Source: a virus. From it: a stretch of DNA of 23,245 nucleotides. Position numbers and translations under genes: made by a program. The stretch is taken from positions 372-23,616 of IMG/VR virus record IMGVR_UViG_3300030101_003782. One strand, given 5' to 3'. Below the pieces are notes generated by a model, which was not told the origin of the DNA, did no database searches, and was given only the letters and a program-made list of their open reading frames with translations. Positions 1-7,620 of the stretch are shown piece by piece; the first letter of the stretch is position 1, and each line of letters begins with the position of its first letter.

Positions 1-113
1 TTTTCAAAAACAATATTGTCTTCTGATATTTCTATACCAGTTAGCTTATCATCTATTTTTAAAGGTTTTAGATGACTGTCTAAAGTGTTATCTATGATTA
101 ACTGCTTACTCAT
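1..113 (-). CDS. Partial CDS (N-terminus only), possible tail-fibre or virion protein
   Basis: The reading frame opens at an ATG at 113-111 and stays open to the left edge, giving 37 residues. An AAGGAG Shine-Dalgarno lies just upstream, and the start overlaps the stop of the preceding gene (ATGAGTAA), so it is translated as part of the minus-strand late operon. The visible start, with a segment reading LKIDDKLTGIEISEDN, resembles the opening of marine phage fibre or virion proteins of the 'L-V-G-TTSLEIS' type. That similarity is from memory and weak. If the window joins end to end, the frame would continue in the right-edge fragment (see findings). Confidence 0.6.
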   Translation of the reverse strand, partial: MSKQLIIDNTLDSHLKPLKIDDKLTGIEISEDNIVFE

Positions 114-315
114 CTGCTCCTTTCATGATGTACTTTGTGTAGTCTATTTTTTCTAATCTTTTTAATCTTTTTTCTAAGTTTTTACATTTAGATTCAAGCA
201 TAGATACCTTGTCATCAAGTTCATTAGGCTCTTTAACATACTTTAAGACTTCTATTAGCTTAAACTTTTTAGCTAATAACTGAATTACCTTATCTACAAT
301 CAACTTTTGTATCAT
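106..315 (-). CDS. Small coiled-coil protein, unknown function (69 aa)
   Basis: I do not recognise the family. The N-terminal third is amphipathic and rich in Leu, Ile and Lys. Residues about 30-60 have a heptad-like pattern (KVSMLESKCKNLEKRLKRLEKI) typical of a coiled coil. No signal peptide or strong membrane segment is seen. The start overlaps the stop of the upstream 89-residue gene by 4 nt, and its own stop overlaps the start of the next gene by 8 nt, so it is translationally coupled in the lysis/late cassette. A role in lysis or in tail accessory structure is possible from position only. Confidence 0.7.
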   Translation of the reverse strand: MIQKLIVDKVIQLLAKKFKLIEVLKYVKEPNELDDKVSMLESKCKNLEKRLKRLEKIDYTKYIMKGADE

Positions 316-581
316 TTATTGTCTGACCTTAATCCTTTGATAAAACCTCTTAATGCACCACCTACTATATTGTCAATTAAATCAATAAAGTAAGGCTCTA
401 TAGTTTTGTTCCATATTTTTTTAGTAAATGACCATTTTGTAAGTCCTGCTGTTAAAAACACACCTGCTTTCTCACATAATGTTTCTACAAAAGCACAAAT
501 ATCTTCATTAGGTATTTTTTTCAAAATCCATAATATTGCACCGCCACTACTTAGTCCTAATCCCATTGTTAATAAATCCAT
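312..581 (-). CDS. Small hydrophobic protein of the lysis cassette, unknown function (89 aa)
   Basis: The first 20 residues are hydrophobic and glycine-rich (MDLLTMGLGLSSGGAILWIL), which could be one membrane segment. A second moderately hydrophobic region (VFLTAGLTKW) and an amphipathic C-terminus ending in charged residues follow. It lies between the holin-like protein and the 69-residue coiled-coil protein, with a 1-nt gap to the former and a 4-nt overlap with the latter. Function is not recognised. Position next to lysozyme and small membrane proteins suggests a lysis accessory or holin/antiholin-type protein, which is inference. Confidence 0.65.
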   Translation of the reverse strand: MDLLTMGLGLSSGGAILWILKKIPNEDICAFVETLCEKAGVFLTAGLTKWSFTKKIWNKTIEPYFIDLIDNIVGGALRGFIKGLRSDNK

Positions 582-582
582 G

Positions 583-891
583 CTATTCTCCTTCTTCTTT
601 TAATATTTTTAAAAACTTGTCTTTTATGTTTTTGCCGCCACTTCTCATTAGCTTTGAAATTATATCAACTAATGCTTTGTAGCTTTTCTCAATGCCTTTT
701 TGTTCTATCTGCATTTTCTTTTGTTGGTCAATCAGCTTTATAACAATGCCTTCTAATCTTTTAAAGCGTTCATCAAGTTCTTCCATCAGTTCATCTTGGA
801 TAAACTTGTTTTGCTTCCATATAAAGAATCCAAAAGCAAGGGCAACCACTACAGGGATGCCAAACTGTTCCAACAAGGCAACAAAATCCAT
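583..891 (-). CDS. Holin-like protein: N-terminal membrane segment plus coiled coil (102 aa)
   Basis: The N-terminus has one clear transmembrane segment (residues about 11-25, IPVVVALAFGFFIWK). It is followed by a long charged helix with heptad spacing (about 30-80) and a Lys-rich tail. This is the architecture of UviB/BhlA-type phage holins: one N-terminal membrane helix and a cytoplasmic coiled coil. It starts within the stop codon of the upstream 48-residue membrane protein (TAATG). It is in the same minus-strand cassette as the T4-type lysozyme, which fits a role in releasing or timing lysis. Holin activity is inferred from topology and context; no catalytic motif exists to confirm it. 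Confidence 0.6.
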   Translation of the reverse strand: MDFVALLEQFGIPVVVALAFGFFIWKQNKFIQDELMEELDERFKRLEGIVIKLIDQQKKMQIEQKGIEKSYKALVDIISKLMRSGGKNIKDKFLKILKEEGE

Positions 892-1037
892 TATTTTAAC
901 AACTTATAAATTTTTACACATATATAAACAAAGGTAGCTAACCCTACCATTATTCTAACTACAACTGGTAACCACTCAAGCCATGTTACCACTATTCCAC
1001 TAACACCTGCTGTGGTTGTTCTTAAACTATCCAGCAT
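891..1037 (-). CDS. Small membrane protein (48 aa), possible holin/antiholin
   Basis: This short frame begins at an ATG at 1037-1035, preceded by GAGGAG with a 5-6 nt gap. The 48-residue product has two hydrophobic stretches (GVSGIVVTWLEWLPVVV, then MVGLATFVYICVKIY) and a short basic C-terminus (YKLLK), consistent with one or two membrane helices. Its stop codon overlaps the start of the holin-like gene by one base (TAATG), so the two are coupled. Two adjacent small membrane proteins beside a lysozyme are typical of a holin pair. Which one is the holin cannot be read from sequence. Confidence 0.7.
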   Translation of the reverse strand: MLDSLRTTTAGVSGIVVTWLEWLPVVVRIMVGLATFVYICVKIYKLLK

Positions 1038-1120
1038 ATACACTCCTCGTAAATTTTGGAAGCGTAGTGCAATTAGCCGAACAAGTCATATACGCTGGAG
1101 AAAGCAAAATCGAGGATGTA

Positions 1121-2335
1121 CTATACGACCACCTTGAATACCGTTTCAGTCTTAGTGTTTTTTCTGGCTGATTTTGCATTATACGCCTCCAATGTTTTAT
1201 CAATTTCATATCCCTTACAATCTGTGTTTTGCAAGTCAACTTTTATTCCGTCTCTATTGCCATTTTCATAAAAAATATAACAATTCTGACTTGCCCTTCC
1301 CCCTAAATTTAGTGCTTTTTCAGAGTAATCATTTGCACCCACCATGCTTGAACTCCTCCCAAAACAATCACCTACTCTTGCACTATGAACATGACCAAAT
1401 ATTACATAGTCAATTCTAATTCCTTTCATTGAATATCTGCCAACCGTTTGATTTACAGACTTTTCAATCGCAGAGCCTACTGAGCCATGCCCATGTATCA
1501 TTAAAAGATTTTGTCCTGCTACATTTATAACTATTTCAGATGGGTCTCCATCTATAAATTGTATATCTGATTCTTTAAACAAATATCTTAGGCAATTAAA
1601 TATAGTGTAATCATAGTTATCTGTAGCCACCATCTTAGACCATCCCAACTCTTTGTTGGCACGACCCTCATTACCTGTTACGCAAGCAACACTTAAATTA
1701 AAATTTTTGTTTAAGTCCACTAAAACTTGTTGAAAAATGTCAACAGCTAAAAATGTAGCCTTTGCTCTATTTGAAGCTTGATTAAGTAATTCATCCAGCC
1801 TTCTGTCACTATTAAGTAGGTCTCCAGTTAAAGCCACAACAACTTGGCTAATTTTATTCATTTTAAAATACGCTGATGCTTTTTCTACAAAGTATTGGCA
1901 TCGTTGAGATGCAACTTTAAAATCATAACGATTGTTCTGAAGTTCGACTAACTCATTAAAGTGAACATCACTAAATTGGATGACCCCCACCGCACCGCTT
2001 TTTACTTTATGTTTTTTAGTTAGCTTGCTAAGTTTATTTTTATCAAAAAGCTTTATTAATTCTATGCTGTATGCAGATACAGCGTTTTCAATTCTTGCGT
2101 GTTCTCTGAATCCTTTTCTTTCTATTCTTGTTACATCTTGGGCTTTTTGCTTTTCTTTTCTATATTTTACATTTTCCCTAAGAAGTTCTAAGTCTTCTAT
2201 AGGTCTTTGCGTTTTTCGCCCACAGGCTTTACATTTATATCTTTGCCTTCCGCTATCAAAACCTTGTTTAGTTAAGGTTGTACTATAGCAGTTAGGGCAA
2301 GCTAAAGCCTTATTTAAATATTCATCAGATAACAT
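1121..2335 (-). CDS. Zinc-ribbon calcineurin-like metallophosphoesterase (404 aa)
   Basis: The N-terminus carries a four-cysteine zinc ribbon (C13-x2-C16 and C35-x2-C38) of the kind seen in transposase or DNA-binding ribbons. A charged helical linker (about 45-110) follows. The rest holds the ordered metal-ligand motifs of calcineurin-like phosphoesterases: D123-V-H125, G171-D172, G221-N-E, H281-G-H, and G314-H-V-H317. Family members are Mn/Fe-dependent phosphodiesterases or nucleases, and the ribbon suggests a nucleic-acid substrate (inference). It sits between lysozyme and the small membrane genes. No Shine-Dalgarno is visible before the ATG, but the start is supported by the ribbon beginning at residue 13. 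The 83 nt after its stop hold the ribosome site of the next gene. Confidence 0.85.
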   Translation of the reverse strand: MLSDEYLNKALACPNCYSTTLTKQGFDSGRQRYKCKACGRKTQRPIEDLELLRENVKYRKEKQKAQDVTRIERKGFREHARIENAVSAYSIELIKLFDKNKLSKLTKKHKVKSGAVGVIQFSDVHFNELVELQNNRYDFKVASQRCQYFVEKASAYFKMNKISQVVVALTGDLLNSDRRLDELLNQASNRAKATFLAVDIFQQVLVDLNKNFNLSVACVTGNEGRANKELGWSKMVATDNYDYTIFNCLRYLFKESDIQFIDGDPSEIVINVAGQNLLMIHGHGSVGSAIEKSVNQTVGRYSMKGIRIDYVIFGHVHSARVGDCFGRSSSMVGANDYSEKALNLGGRASQNCYIFYENGNRDGIKVDLQNTDCKGYEIDKTLEAYNAKSARKNTKTETVFKVVV

Positions 2336-2365
2336 AAATTACGATTTTGCAGTAAATATAAACAA

Positions 2366-2812
2366 CTAAAGAGATGCAATAATCTCAGATAGTTCATTTG
2401 CTCTGTTAGGCGTTTGTTTAGCCCACTTTGAGTCTAACATTTCTTTAGAAGCATTATCCCAATCGCAAGCCTCTAAATAACCTAATGTTTTTTTAAATTT
2501 ACAAAATCCTCTAAAGCCAAGTTGGTAAGCCATGTTAAGCATAACATTCCTGACTTCAACAGGAGATGTAGAAAACCAATCAAATTTGTTTTCAAACCTT
2601 TCTTCTAATACTTCTAATTTTTCTTTTAAGATTAAGGCACAGACTTCTTCTGATAAGTGTAAATCTTTTATAGCAAAACCAATTCCTATTGTATCTACAC
2701 CTTCTGTGCATTTATATACGGTAGGCTTGTAGCCTTCGTGAATTTTTAATTGTTCTATAATATCTTTCATAATGTTAAGTTGCTCTGTCCAATATTTGTA
2801 TTTATCTTCCAT
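2366..2812 (-). CDS. T4-type lysozyme (GH24 muramidase endolysin, 148 aa)
   Basis: Cleaves the glycan strands of peptidoglycan for host lysis. Residues 22-45 align with the T4 lysozyme active site: E26 matches catalytic Glu11, T41 matches Thr26, and the TEG...TIGIG loop is kept. The position of T4 Asp20 is a cysteine here (C35), a substitution known to be tolerated in T4 lysozyme. The T4 histidine after IGIG is Phe46. The C-terminal SKWAKQTPNRANEL is very close to the T4 SRWYNQTPNRAK motif. There is no signal peptide, so a holin is needed. No Shine-Dalgarno is seen before the ATG, which lies 2 nt downstream of a strong hairpin. M15 is an alternative start but also has no SD. Confidence 0.93.
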   Translation of the reverse strand: MEDKYKYWTEQLNIMKDIIEQLKIHEGYKPTVYKCTEGVDTIGIGFAIKDLHLSEEVCALILKEKLEVLEERFENKFDWFSTSPVEVRNVMLNMAYQLGFRGFCKFKKTLGYLEACDWDNASKEMLDSKWAKQTPNRANELSEIIASL

Positions 2813-2814
2813 AG

Positions 2815-2844
2815 TTAAAGGGGGCAGTTTCCCACCCCCTTTAA
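2815..2844 (-). promoter_or_regulatory. Perfect 10-bp hairpin between capsid and lysozyme genes
   Basis: TTAAAGGGGG (2815-2824) pairs perfectly with CCCCCTTTAA (2835-2844) around a 10-nt loop. In the minus-strand transcript it lies 13 nt after the capsid stop codon and ends 2 nt before the lysozyme ATG. There is no U-run after it, so it is not a textbook terminator. It could partly terminate or protect the capsid mRNA 3' end, or limit translation of lysozyme. Structure is seen; function is inferred. Confidence 0.6.
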
Positions 2845-2857
2845 TTAACTTAGATTA

Positions 2858-3913
2858 TTAGTCTAAACTATCGGTTAATGCGATTATTCTTCTGTCACCA
2901 TCAGAATCTGCACATCTTGCAACAGCACCATAAAGAACATCAGCTGAAACAAGGTCAGACATATATGTATGCTGATATGATTGTTTTACATTTTGAGATT
3001 GTATTCCATAGTACAATGCACTTTCATGAATACAAAAACCTCTTAGTAAATCATCATCATCTGTGTCTGCTCCTGATGAACCAGTATCAAAGCCAGTCCA
3101 AGCCTTTGTAATACCTTTTTCAGCATCAGCTGCTACAGAGCCTGCATCAAGAAATACATTGTTTGATGCAATTACTGGCATACCAAGCAATGAACCAACT
3201 ACACCTGTGCTAGCAAAATTAGCACCTAATGGAGCTTGTGTACCTTGTGCAAACGAGTTACCTAAAGAACCTAATGCACCATAAGCTGTTTTACCTAAAA
3301 CTATAGTCCATCCATCAACACTTCCAGTCTGTCCTATTACTAATGCCAATAAAGATGATAAATTAGCAGCAGATATACTTGCTCCTACTTCAACATTCAT
3401 AGTTGCATTAGCATTTACACCATCACCTGAGCCAATAGCACTTGATAGTGCATTAGCAACTGTTGACATTAAATAATTATCAACAGTTTTTGCAATAGCA
3501 TATCCAAGCTGGTCAGAATAAAGGTTAAACAAATCGTATGAAGACTGAACTTTTACTGCATCTGGAATCCACAATGGTGCGACATAATGCTCGTCAAATT
3601 TAAGCTGTGTTGTGGTTGCTGTATCTGAACCAGACACATCCATAGCAATAGTTTCAGAATTTTGAGAAACTGCTTTTACGATTGGCACACCAACGTGTGG
3701 TAAGTTTATAACATCGCCAGCACCAGCCATAGCTGATAAATCTGTGCCAACGCCTGTCATTATTGTATTTTTTCTAAATGAGTCTAATATAGCCTCTCCC
3801 CACATTTCTGGTACAAACTGGTCACCAATAGTGTCGGCATTAGCGTTGTGAGTTGAATTTCCTTGCAATCCACCTATTAATATATTAGAACCCAAAGGGT
3901 CTGTTAAAGCCAT
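2858..3913 (-). CDS. Major capsid protein, HK97-fold type (351 aa)
   Basis: Forms the icosahedral head shell. The call rests on its size, its position directly after a scaffold-like gene, and its composition: an Ala/Gly/Ser/Val-rich protein with the N-terminal FVPEMWGEAILDSFRKNTIM pattern. In phage coat proteins this 'P-E-W...L...R...' helix is followed by the long beta-rich region (GDVINLPHVGVP, EHYVAPLWIPDA). It has the best-balanced base composition in the operon, as expected for a highly expressed gene. An AAGGAG Shine-Dalgarno lies 6 nt before the ATG, and the gap to the scaffold gene is 13 nt. A strong hairpin follows its stop. Confidence 0.85.
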   Translation of the reverse strand: MALTDPLGSNILIGGLQGNSTHNANADTIGDQFVPEMWGEAILDSFRKNTIMTGVGTDLSAMAGAGDVINLPHVGVPIVKAVSQNSETIAMDVSGSDTATTTQLKFDEHYVAPLWIPDAVKVQSSYDLFNLYSDQLGYAIAKTVDNYLMSTVANALSSAIGSGDGVNANATMNVEVGASISAANLSSLLALVIGQTGSVDGWTIVLGKTAYGALGSLGNSFAQGTQAPLGANFASTGVVGSLLGMPVIASNNVFLDAGSVAADAEKGITKAWTGFDTGSSGADTDDDDLLRGFCIHESALYYGIQSQNVKQSYQHTYMSDLVSADVLYGAVARCADSDGDRRIIALTDSLD

Positions 3914-3926
3914 TTTTTACTCCTTT

Positions 3927-4451
3927 TTAATTTTTATTATATTGCTTTACAATGTTTGACCAGTTTGCTCTTTTTTCAGCAGCTGTCATTTCACTATATG
4001 GTTTTTCAGGAATTTGCTTTCGAGCATTTCCTACAACTTCTGGAGCATTTGGTTTTACATTTGCAATCTTATTAGTAACAAATTCAAGAGTTTCTAAGTC
4101 AAGATTTTTTAGAGACTCTCTTTCTTCTTCAGGATGTTTTTCTAACAATGAAGCACGTCTTGTTTCTTCATACTTATTCCATTTATTTGCAACAGATGCC
4201 AAAGATTCATTTTCAGAAGCCACTTTTTCATAAAGCGTTTTAAAATCTTCTTTTTCTTTTAACTTTGTTTCTTCTGCTTTTGCAATAATTTTTTTAAGTT
4301 CTGCTATTTCAGCTCTATCATCCTGCGACCTTTTTCTGTACTTTTTGCTTTCTGCAATTAATGCACCAACATCGGTCGATTGTGTAGGTGTTTCTGTAGT
4401 AGTTTGCTCACTTACTGTTTCGCTTGCTACGCTTTGTGTTTCTTCGGACAT
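3927..4451 (-). CDS. Head scaffolding protein (174 aa)
   Basis: Internal scaffold for procapsid assembly, expected to be lost or cleaved before packaging. The protein starts with a Thr/Ser/Glu-rich disordered segment (about 1-28). A long charged coiled coil follows (about 32-95, KKYRKRSQDDRAEIAELKKI and on). The C-terminal helix is basic and aromatic (about 150-174, EKRANWSNIVKQYNKN), as in scaffolds whose C-terminus binds the coat protein. It immediately precedes the capsid gene. It has one of the strongest ribosome sites in the window (AGGAGGG) and is the first gene of the minus-strand late operon. Confidence 0.8.
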   Translation of the reverse strand: MSEETQSVASETVSEQTTTETPTQSTDVGALIAESKKYRKRSQDDRAEIAELKKIIAKAEETKLKEKEDFKTLYEKVASENESLASVANKWNKYEETRRASLLEKHPEEERESLKNLDLETLEFVTNKIANVKPNAPEVVGNARKQIPEKPYSEMTAAEKRANWSNIVKQYNKN

Positions 4452-4522
4452 CCTGCCCTCCTATGTAGTGTTAGTAAAAATAAAAATACTATATCTTGTA
4501 TTTATATACTGCCATAAGTTAG

Positions 4523-4531
4523 ATTATAGCA
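4523..4531 (-). promoter_or_regulatory. Candidate extended -10 promoter for the minus-strand late operon
   Basis: On the minus strand this reads TGCTATAAT, a perfect TATAAT with the TGn extension. No good -35 hexamer is found 16-18 nt upstream, which is usual for extended -10 promoters. Transcription would start near 4516 and give a leader of about 65 nt before the scaffold ATG. It lies in the 100-nt divergent gap between scaffold and large terminase. Motif match only. Confidence 0.4.
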
Positions 4532-4551
4532 GTTGTTTATTGCAACCTTTA

Positions 4552-5874
4552 ATGGAAAATAATTTAAAACAAGAAACAAAATTTAAACAGTCTTGGTTTG
4601 ACTATATGGGGTACAAACCTCATAAAGGTCAACGCAAGCTTCATTTTCCATCAAAAAAAACATCAAGGTTTTTTGTAATGGTGTGTGGAAGAAGATTTGG
4701 TAAAACAACTTGCTCTGCAATGGAGGCTACTTTTTTAGCTTCCCAGCCAAACAAAAGAATATGGTGTGTAGGCTTATCTTACGACAAAGCAGATTTAATG
4801 TTTAGAGAGATATGGAAAAAAATGGTTGTAGGTAAGCCTAACGATATTGAAAGAGCTTCAGAAAAAGAAAGATTTATAAAATTTAAATGGGGAACTGTTG
4901 TTGAGGGTAAATCAGCAGATAATCCAGACTCATTAGTAGGAGAAGGTTTAGACTTGCTAATTATTGATGAAGCTGCAAAAATAAAAAGGAAAATATGGGA
5001 TATGTATTTATCGCCTACTTTGTCAGATAGAAAAGGTAAAGGAATATTTATAACTACACCTGAAGGGTTTAATTGGGTGTATGATTTATATTTATTAGGG
5101 CAAAAAGACGATTTATGGGAGTCTCATCAAGCACCAAGTTGGGATAACGAGTTTGCTTTTCCAGAAGGTCAAGATGATGATTTTTTAAAAGAAAGAAAAA
5201 GAAATATGTCTAAAGAATCTTTTGACCAAGAATATGGTGCAAAGTTCACAACATTTGCTGGTCAAGTGTATCCTTTTGACCGTAATTTAGATACAGGATA
5301 TTTTCCATATAACCCTAATTACCCTACATTTTGTAGTATTGATTTTGGATACAGGATGCCAGCAGTAGGTTGGTTTCAAACACAAATGATAAATGGTGAG
5401 TGGCACATAAACATAATTGATGAAATTGTACATGAAACAAATATTAAAACAGATGAGCTTATACATCGTATCAAATCGAAACGGTATAATGTTCGTGCGT
5501 ACTATGGTGACCCAGCTGGTAAACAAGCTCAAGGACAGTCAGGGATGGGTGATATAGAAATCTTTAGACAAAATGGAATACAAATACAAACTATACGAGA
5601 TAAAGTTTCAAGAAATATAAGCTCTGGAGTAAGTCATGTTAGAGGTTTTATAGAAAGTGCTATGGGTAAAAGGTATTTGCATGTTGATAAAAAATGTCAA
5701 GGAATAGCAGAAGATTTAGAAAACTATCGCTATCCAGAACATAATGAAGGCAAAGATTTAAAGCCAGAACCATTAAAAGATGGATACCATGACCACTCAT
5801 GCGATATGATAAGATATTTTTTTATAAATAGATTCCCAATAAAACAACAAGAATTAATAGTGAGGAAAAGATGA
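4552..5874 (+). CDS. terL: Terminase large subunit (440 aa)
   Basis: ATP-driven DNA packaging motor and headful/end nuclease. The ATPase domain has Walker A C45-GRRFGKTT, Walker B LLIIDE (135-140) and the coupling motif TTPEG (168-172). The nuclease domain has the three acidic residues of the RNase-H fold: D264 (SIDFGY), D320 (YGDPAG) and D418 (DHSCDM). All expected residues are present, so the protein should be active. The frame is open further upstream, but the ATG at 4552 gives the normal N-terminus, and the longer frame would run into the scaffold region. No clear Shine-Dalgarno precedes it. The stop overlaps the portal start (ATGA). The small subunit is not adjacent; a candidate lies 3 kb away on the other strand. 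Confidence 0.95.
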   Translation: MENNLKQETKFKQSWFDYMGYKPHKGQRKLHFPSKKTSRFFVMVCGRRFGKTTCSAMEATFLASQPNKRIWCVGLSYDKADLMFREIWKKMVVGKPNDIERASEKERFIKFKWGTVVEGKSADNPDSLVGEGLDLLIIDEAAKIKRKIWDMYLSPTLSDRKGKGIFITTPEGFNWVYDLYLLGQKDDLWESHQAPSWDNEFAFPEGQDDDFLKERKRNMSKESFDQEYGAKFTTFAGQVYPFDRNLDTGYFPYNPNYPTFCSIDFGYRMPAVGWFQTQMINGEWHINIIDEIVHETNIKTDELIHRIKSKRYNVRAYYGDPAGKQAQGQSGMGDIEIFRQNGIQIQTIRDKVSRNISSGVSHVRGFIESAMGKRYLHVDKKCQGIAEDLENYRYPEHNEGKDLKPEPLKDGYHDHSCDMIRYFFINRFPIKQQELIVRKR

Positions 5875-7139
5875 CAGTCGAAGAAATAATAAAAGATTCA
5901 ATAAAAGAGTTTAAACAAAGTGAAGCTAAAGCCAGACGAAACCATACAAGAAAACTAATAGATTATTACTGCGGTTCAAATACAGCACAATATATACAAA
6001 ACTATTTTGATGCAGATGCTTTTAGGGAGATTCCAGTATATGAAGCTAACTTTACAAAACGATTTATTAATAAAATGAGCCGAATATACACAGTTGGTGC
6101 TGCGAGAAATGTAAGTGAGTCTTACAATAGGCTTACAACCATGAAAGATGCACGAATGAAACACATAGAAAGAATGACACGATTAATTGGCTCAGTTGCT
6201 ACTCAAATTGTTTTTATTGATGGAGATAATCCTCATTTTGATTATAGACCTGTTTATTACTTTGATGTTCATCTTGGAGACAACCCATTTAAACCTGAAG
6301 CTATAACCTATCCCGTTCTTATGAATGTAGATGATGTATCATATACAGATAAACTAAAGTATGTTTATTGGGATAAAGCTATTTATGCTTTGTATGACGA
6401 AGATGGTAATATACTTGAAGAATATGAGCATGGTTATGGAGTAATTCCTTTTATGTTTACACATAGAGAAAATCAATTAGACTCTTTCTTTGTAGATGGG
6501 GCAGATGATATAGTTTCTTGTAATGAGCATGTAAATATTACTATGACTGAATTACAATTAGGATTAAGATTTCAGATGTTTGGTCAGCCTTATGTTACAG
6601 GACTTCAAGCAGACAAAAGATTAGAAAGAGCAGGCTCAGACACTATATTAGACTTACCTGAAGGTTCTGTATTTGATATTGTTGCTCCTGAAGCCGATTT
6701 ACAGTCAGTAATAGAGACAGTTAAGTTCCAAGTTGACTTAGTTGCTCAAAATAACCACTTATATGTACAGTTTGCACAAGATGGCGGCGAAGTACCAAGT
6801 GGAATTGCTCTTAAAATCAAAGATTTAGAAAGATTTGAAGATTATCAAGACGATATTGAGCTATGGAAGATGTATGAGCATGAACTTTACACAGTAGAAA
6901 GAGAAATAGCTGCATACAATAACATTAGACTTCCAGAAAAGCTTAAATTAGACTTCAATGAGCCAGAATATCCAAAAACAATGCAAGACCAAATACTATA
7001 CGATACTCATAGACTGCAAAACAACCTTACTACACAGGCAAAACTAATGCTTGAGTACAATGATGACCTTACACTTGAAGAAGCAGAGCAAATTGTTGAG
7101 TCGAATAAACTTAAAAACCAAGAGATACAACAACGATGA
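5871..7139 (+). CDS. Portal protein, SPP1 gp6-like (422 aa)
   Basis: Forms the dodecameric ring through which DNA enters the head. Supported by position right after terL with a 4-nt overlap, by length, and by portal-like features. These are an N-terminal helical region with a YYCG motif (about 32-35), a beta-rich wing (FIDGD, FDYRPVYYFDVH), and the long charged helices of the stem/tunnel region (about 305-350, SGIALKIKDLERFEDYQDD and the following helix). The C-terminus is acidic and helical. The call is strong from context and moderate from sequence. The stop overlaps the next start (ATGA). Confidence 0.9.
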   Translation: MTVEEIIKDSIKEFKQSEAKARRNHTRKLIDYYCGSNTAQYIQNYFDADAFREIPVYEANFTKRFINKMSRIYTVGAARNVSESYNRLTTMKDARMKHIERMTRLIGSVATQIVFIDGDNPHFDYRPVYYFDVHLGDNPFKPEAITYPVLMNVDDVSYTDKLKYVYWDKAIYALYDEDGNILEEYEHGYGVIPFMFTHRENQLDSFFVDGADDIVSCNEHVNITMTELQLGLRFQMFGQPYVTGLQADKRLERAGSDTILDLPEGSVFDIVAPEADLQSVIETVKFQVDLVAQNNHLYVQFAQDGGEVPSGIALKIKDLERFEDYQDDIELWKMYEHELYTVEREIAAYNNIRLPEKLKLDFNEPEYPKTMQDQILYDTHRLQNNLTTQAKLMLEYNDDLTLEEAEQIVESNKLKNQEIQQR

Positions 7140-7603
7140 AGCTAAAAATGACTTCAAATTTTAGTTTTGTTAAATTAATAAGTTATCTTAAAACCGATAA
7201 AGGTTTTGGTAAAGTAATTGACGAATACATTACAAGTCCTTTAATTAAAGACTCTAAAGAAAATATAAAGGAAAATAAAGTTATGCCCCCAACATTACCT
7301 TCCACAATTAAAAAAAGAAAGGCAAGAAAATCACCTAAATCTTTAGGAAGTAACTCAACTCTTTATGATACTGGAAAGTTACATGACAGTATTAAACTTA
7401 GCAATAAAAGAGGAATACAGACATCTATAATTCTTAAAAATGCCAAAAGAATTGAAATGGAGGAGTATGGAAAATACCATCAATTAGGAATGGGCAGAAA
7501 TAAAAAAAGACAATTTCTTTCATTGTCTGTAAAAAATGCTGAAACTGCTTCTAATGAAATTATGAAAAGAATGGTTAGAAGTTGGAGAAAAAAACTTCGC
7601 TAA
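7136..7603 (+). CDS. Virion morphogenesis / head-tail completion protein, Mu gpG or HK97 gp10-like (155 aa)
   Basis: Likely joins head and tail or completes the tail. The middle has the pattern of this family: LYDTGKLHDSI (about 76-86) near the centre, then YGKYHQLGMGRNKKRQFLSLS (about 110-130), matching the 'L-DTG-L-SI ... YA-IHQ-G ... P-RPFLG' pattern known from gpG-like and gp10-like proteins. The protein is very basic and ends in RSWRKKLR. It is coupled to the portal by a 4-nt overlap. Which family of the two it belongs to was not resolved by eye. Confidence 0.7.
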   Translation: MKLKMTSNFSFVKLISYLKTDKGFGKVIDEYITSPLIKDSKENIKENKVMPPTLPSTIKKRKARKSPKSLGSNSTLYDTGKLHDSIKLSNKRGIQTSIILKNAKRIEMEEYGKYHQLGMGRNKKRQFLSLSVKNAETASNEIMKRMVRSWRKKLR

Positions 7604-7620
7604 AAAAAACAAGGAGTAAT

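Noticed and set aside
1049-1171. Plus-strand open frame with protein-like composition (EQVIYAGESKIEDVLYDHLE)
   Set aside because: It has no start codon or ribosome site. It overlaps the 3' end of the phosphoesterase gene and the leader of the next minus-strand gene, both better supported.
2815-2844. Rho-independent terminator after the capsid gene
   Set aside because: The helix is strong but no U-run follows on the minus strand, so I list it as a hairpin of unknown role.
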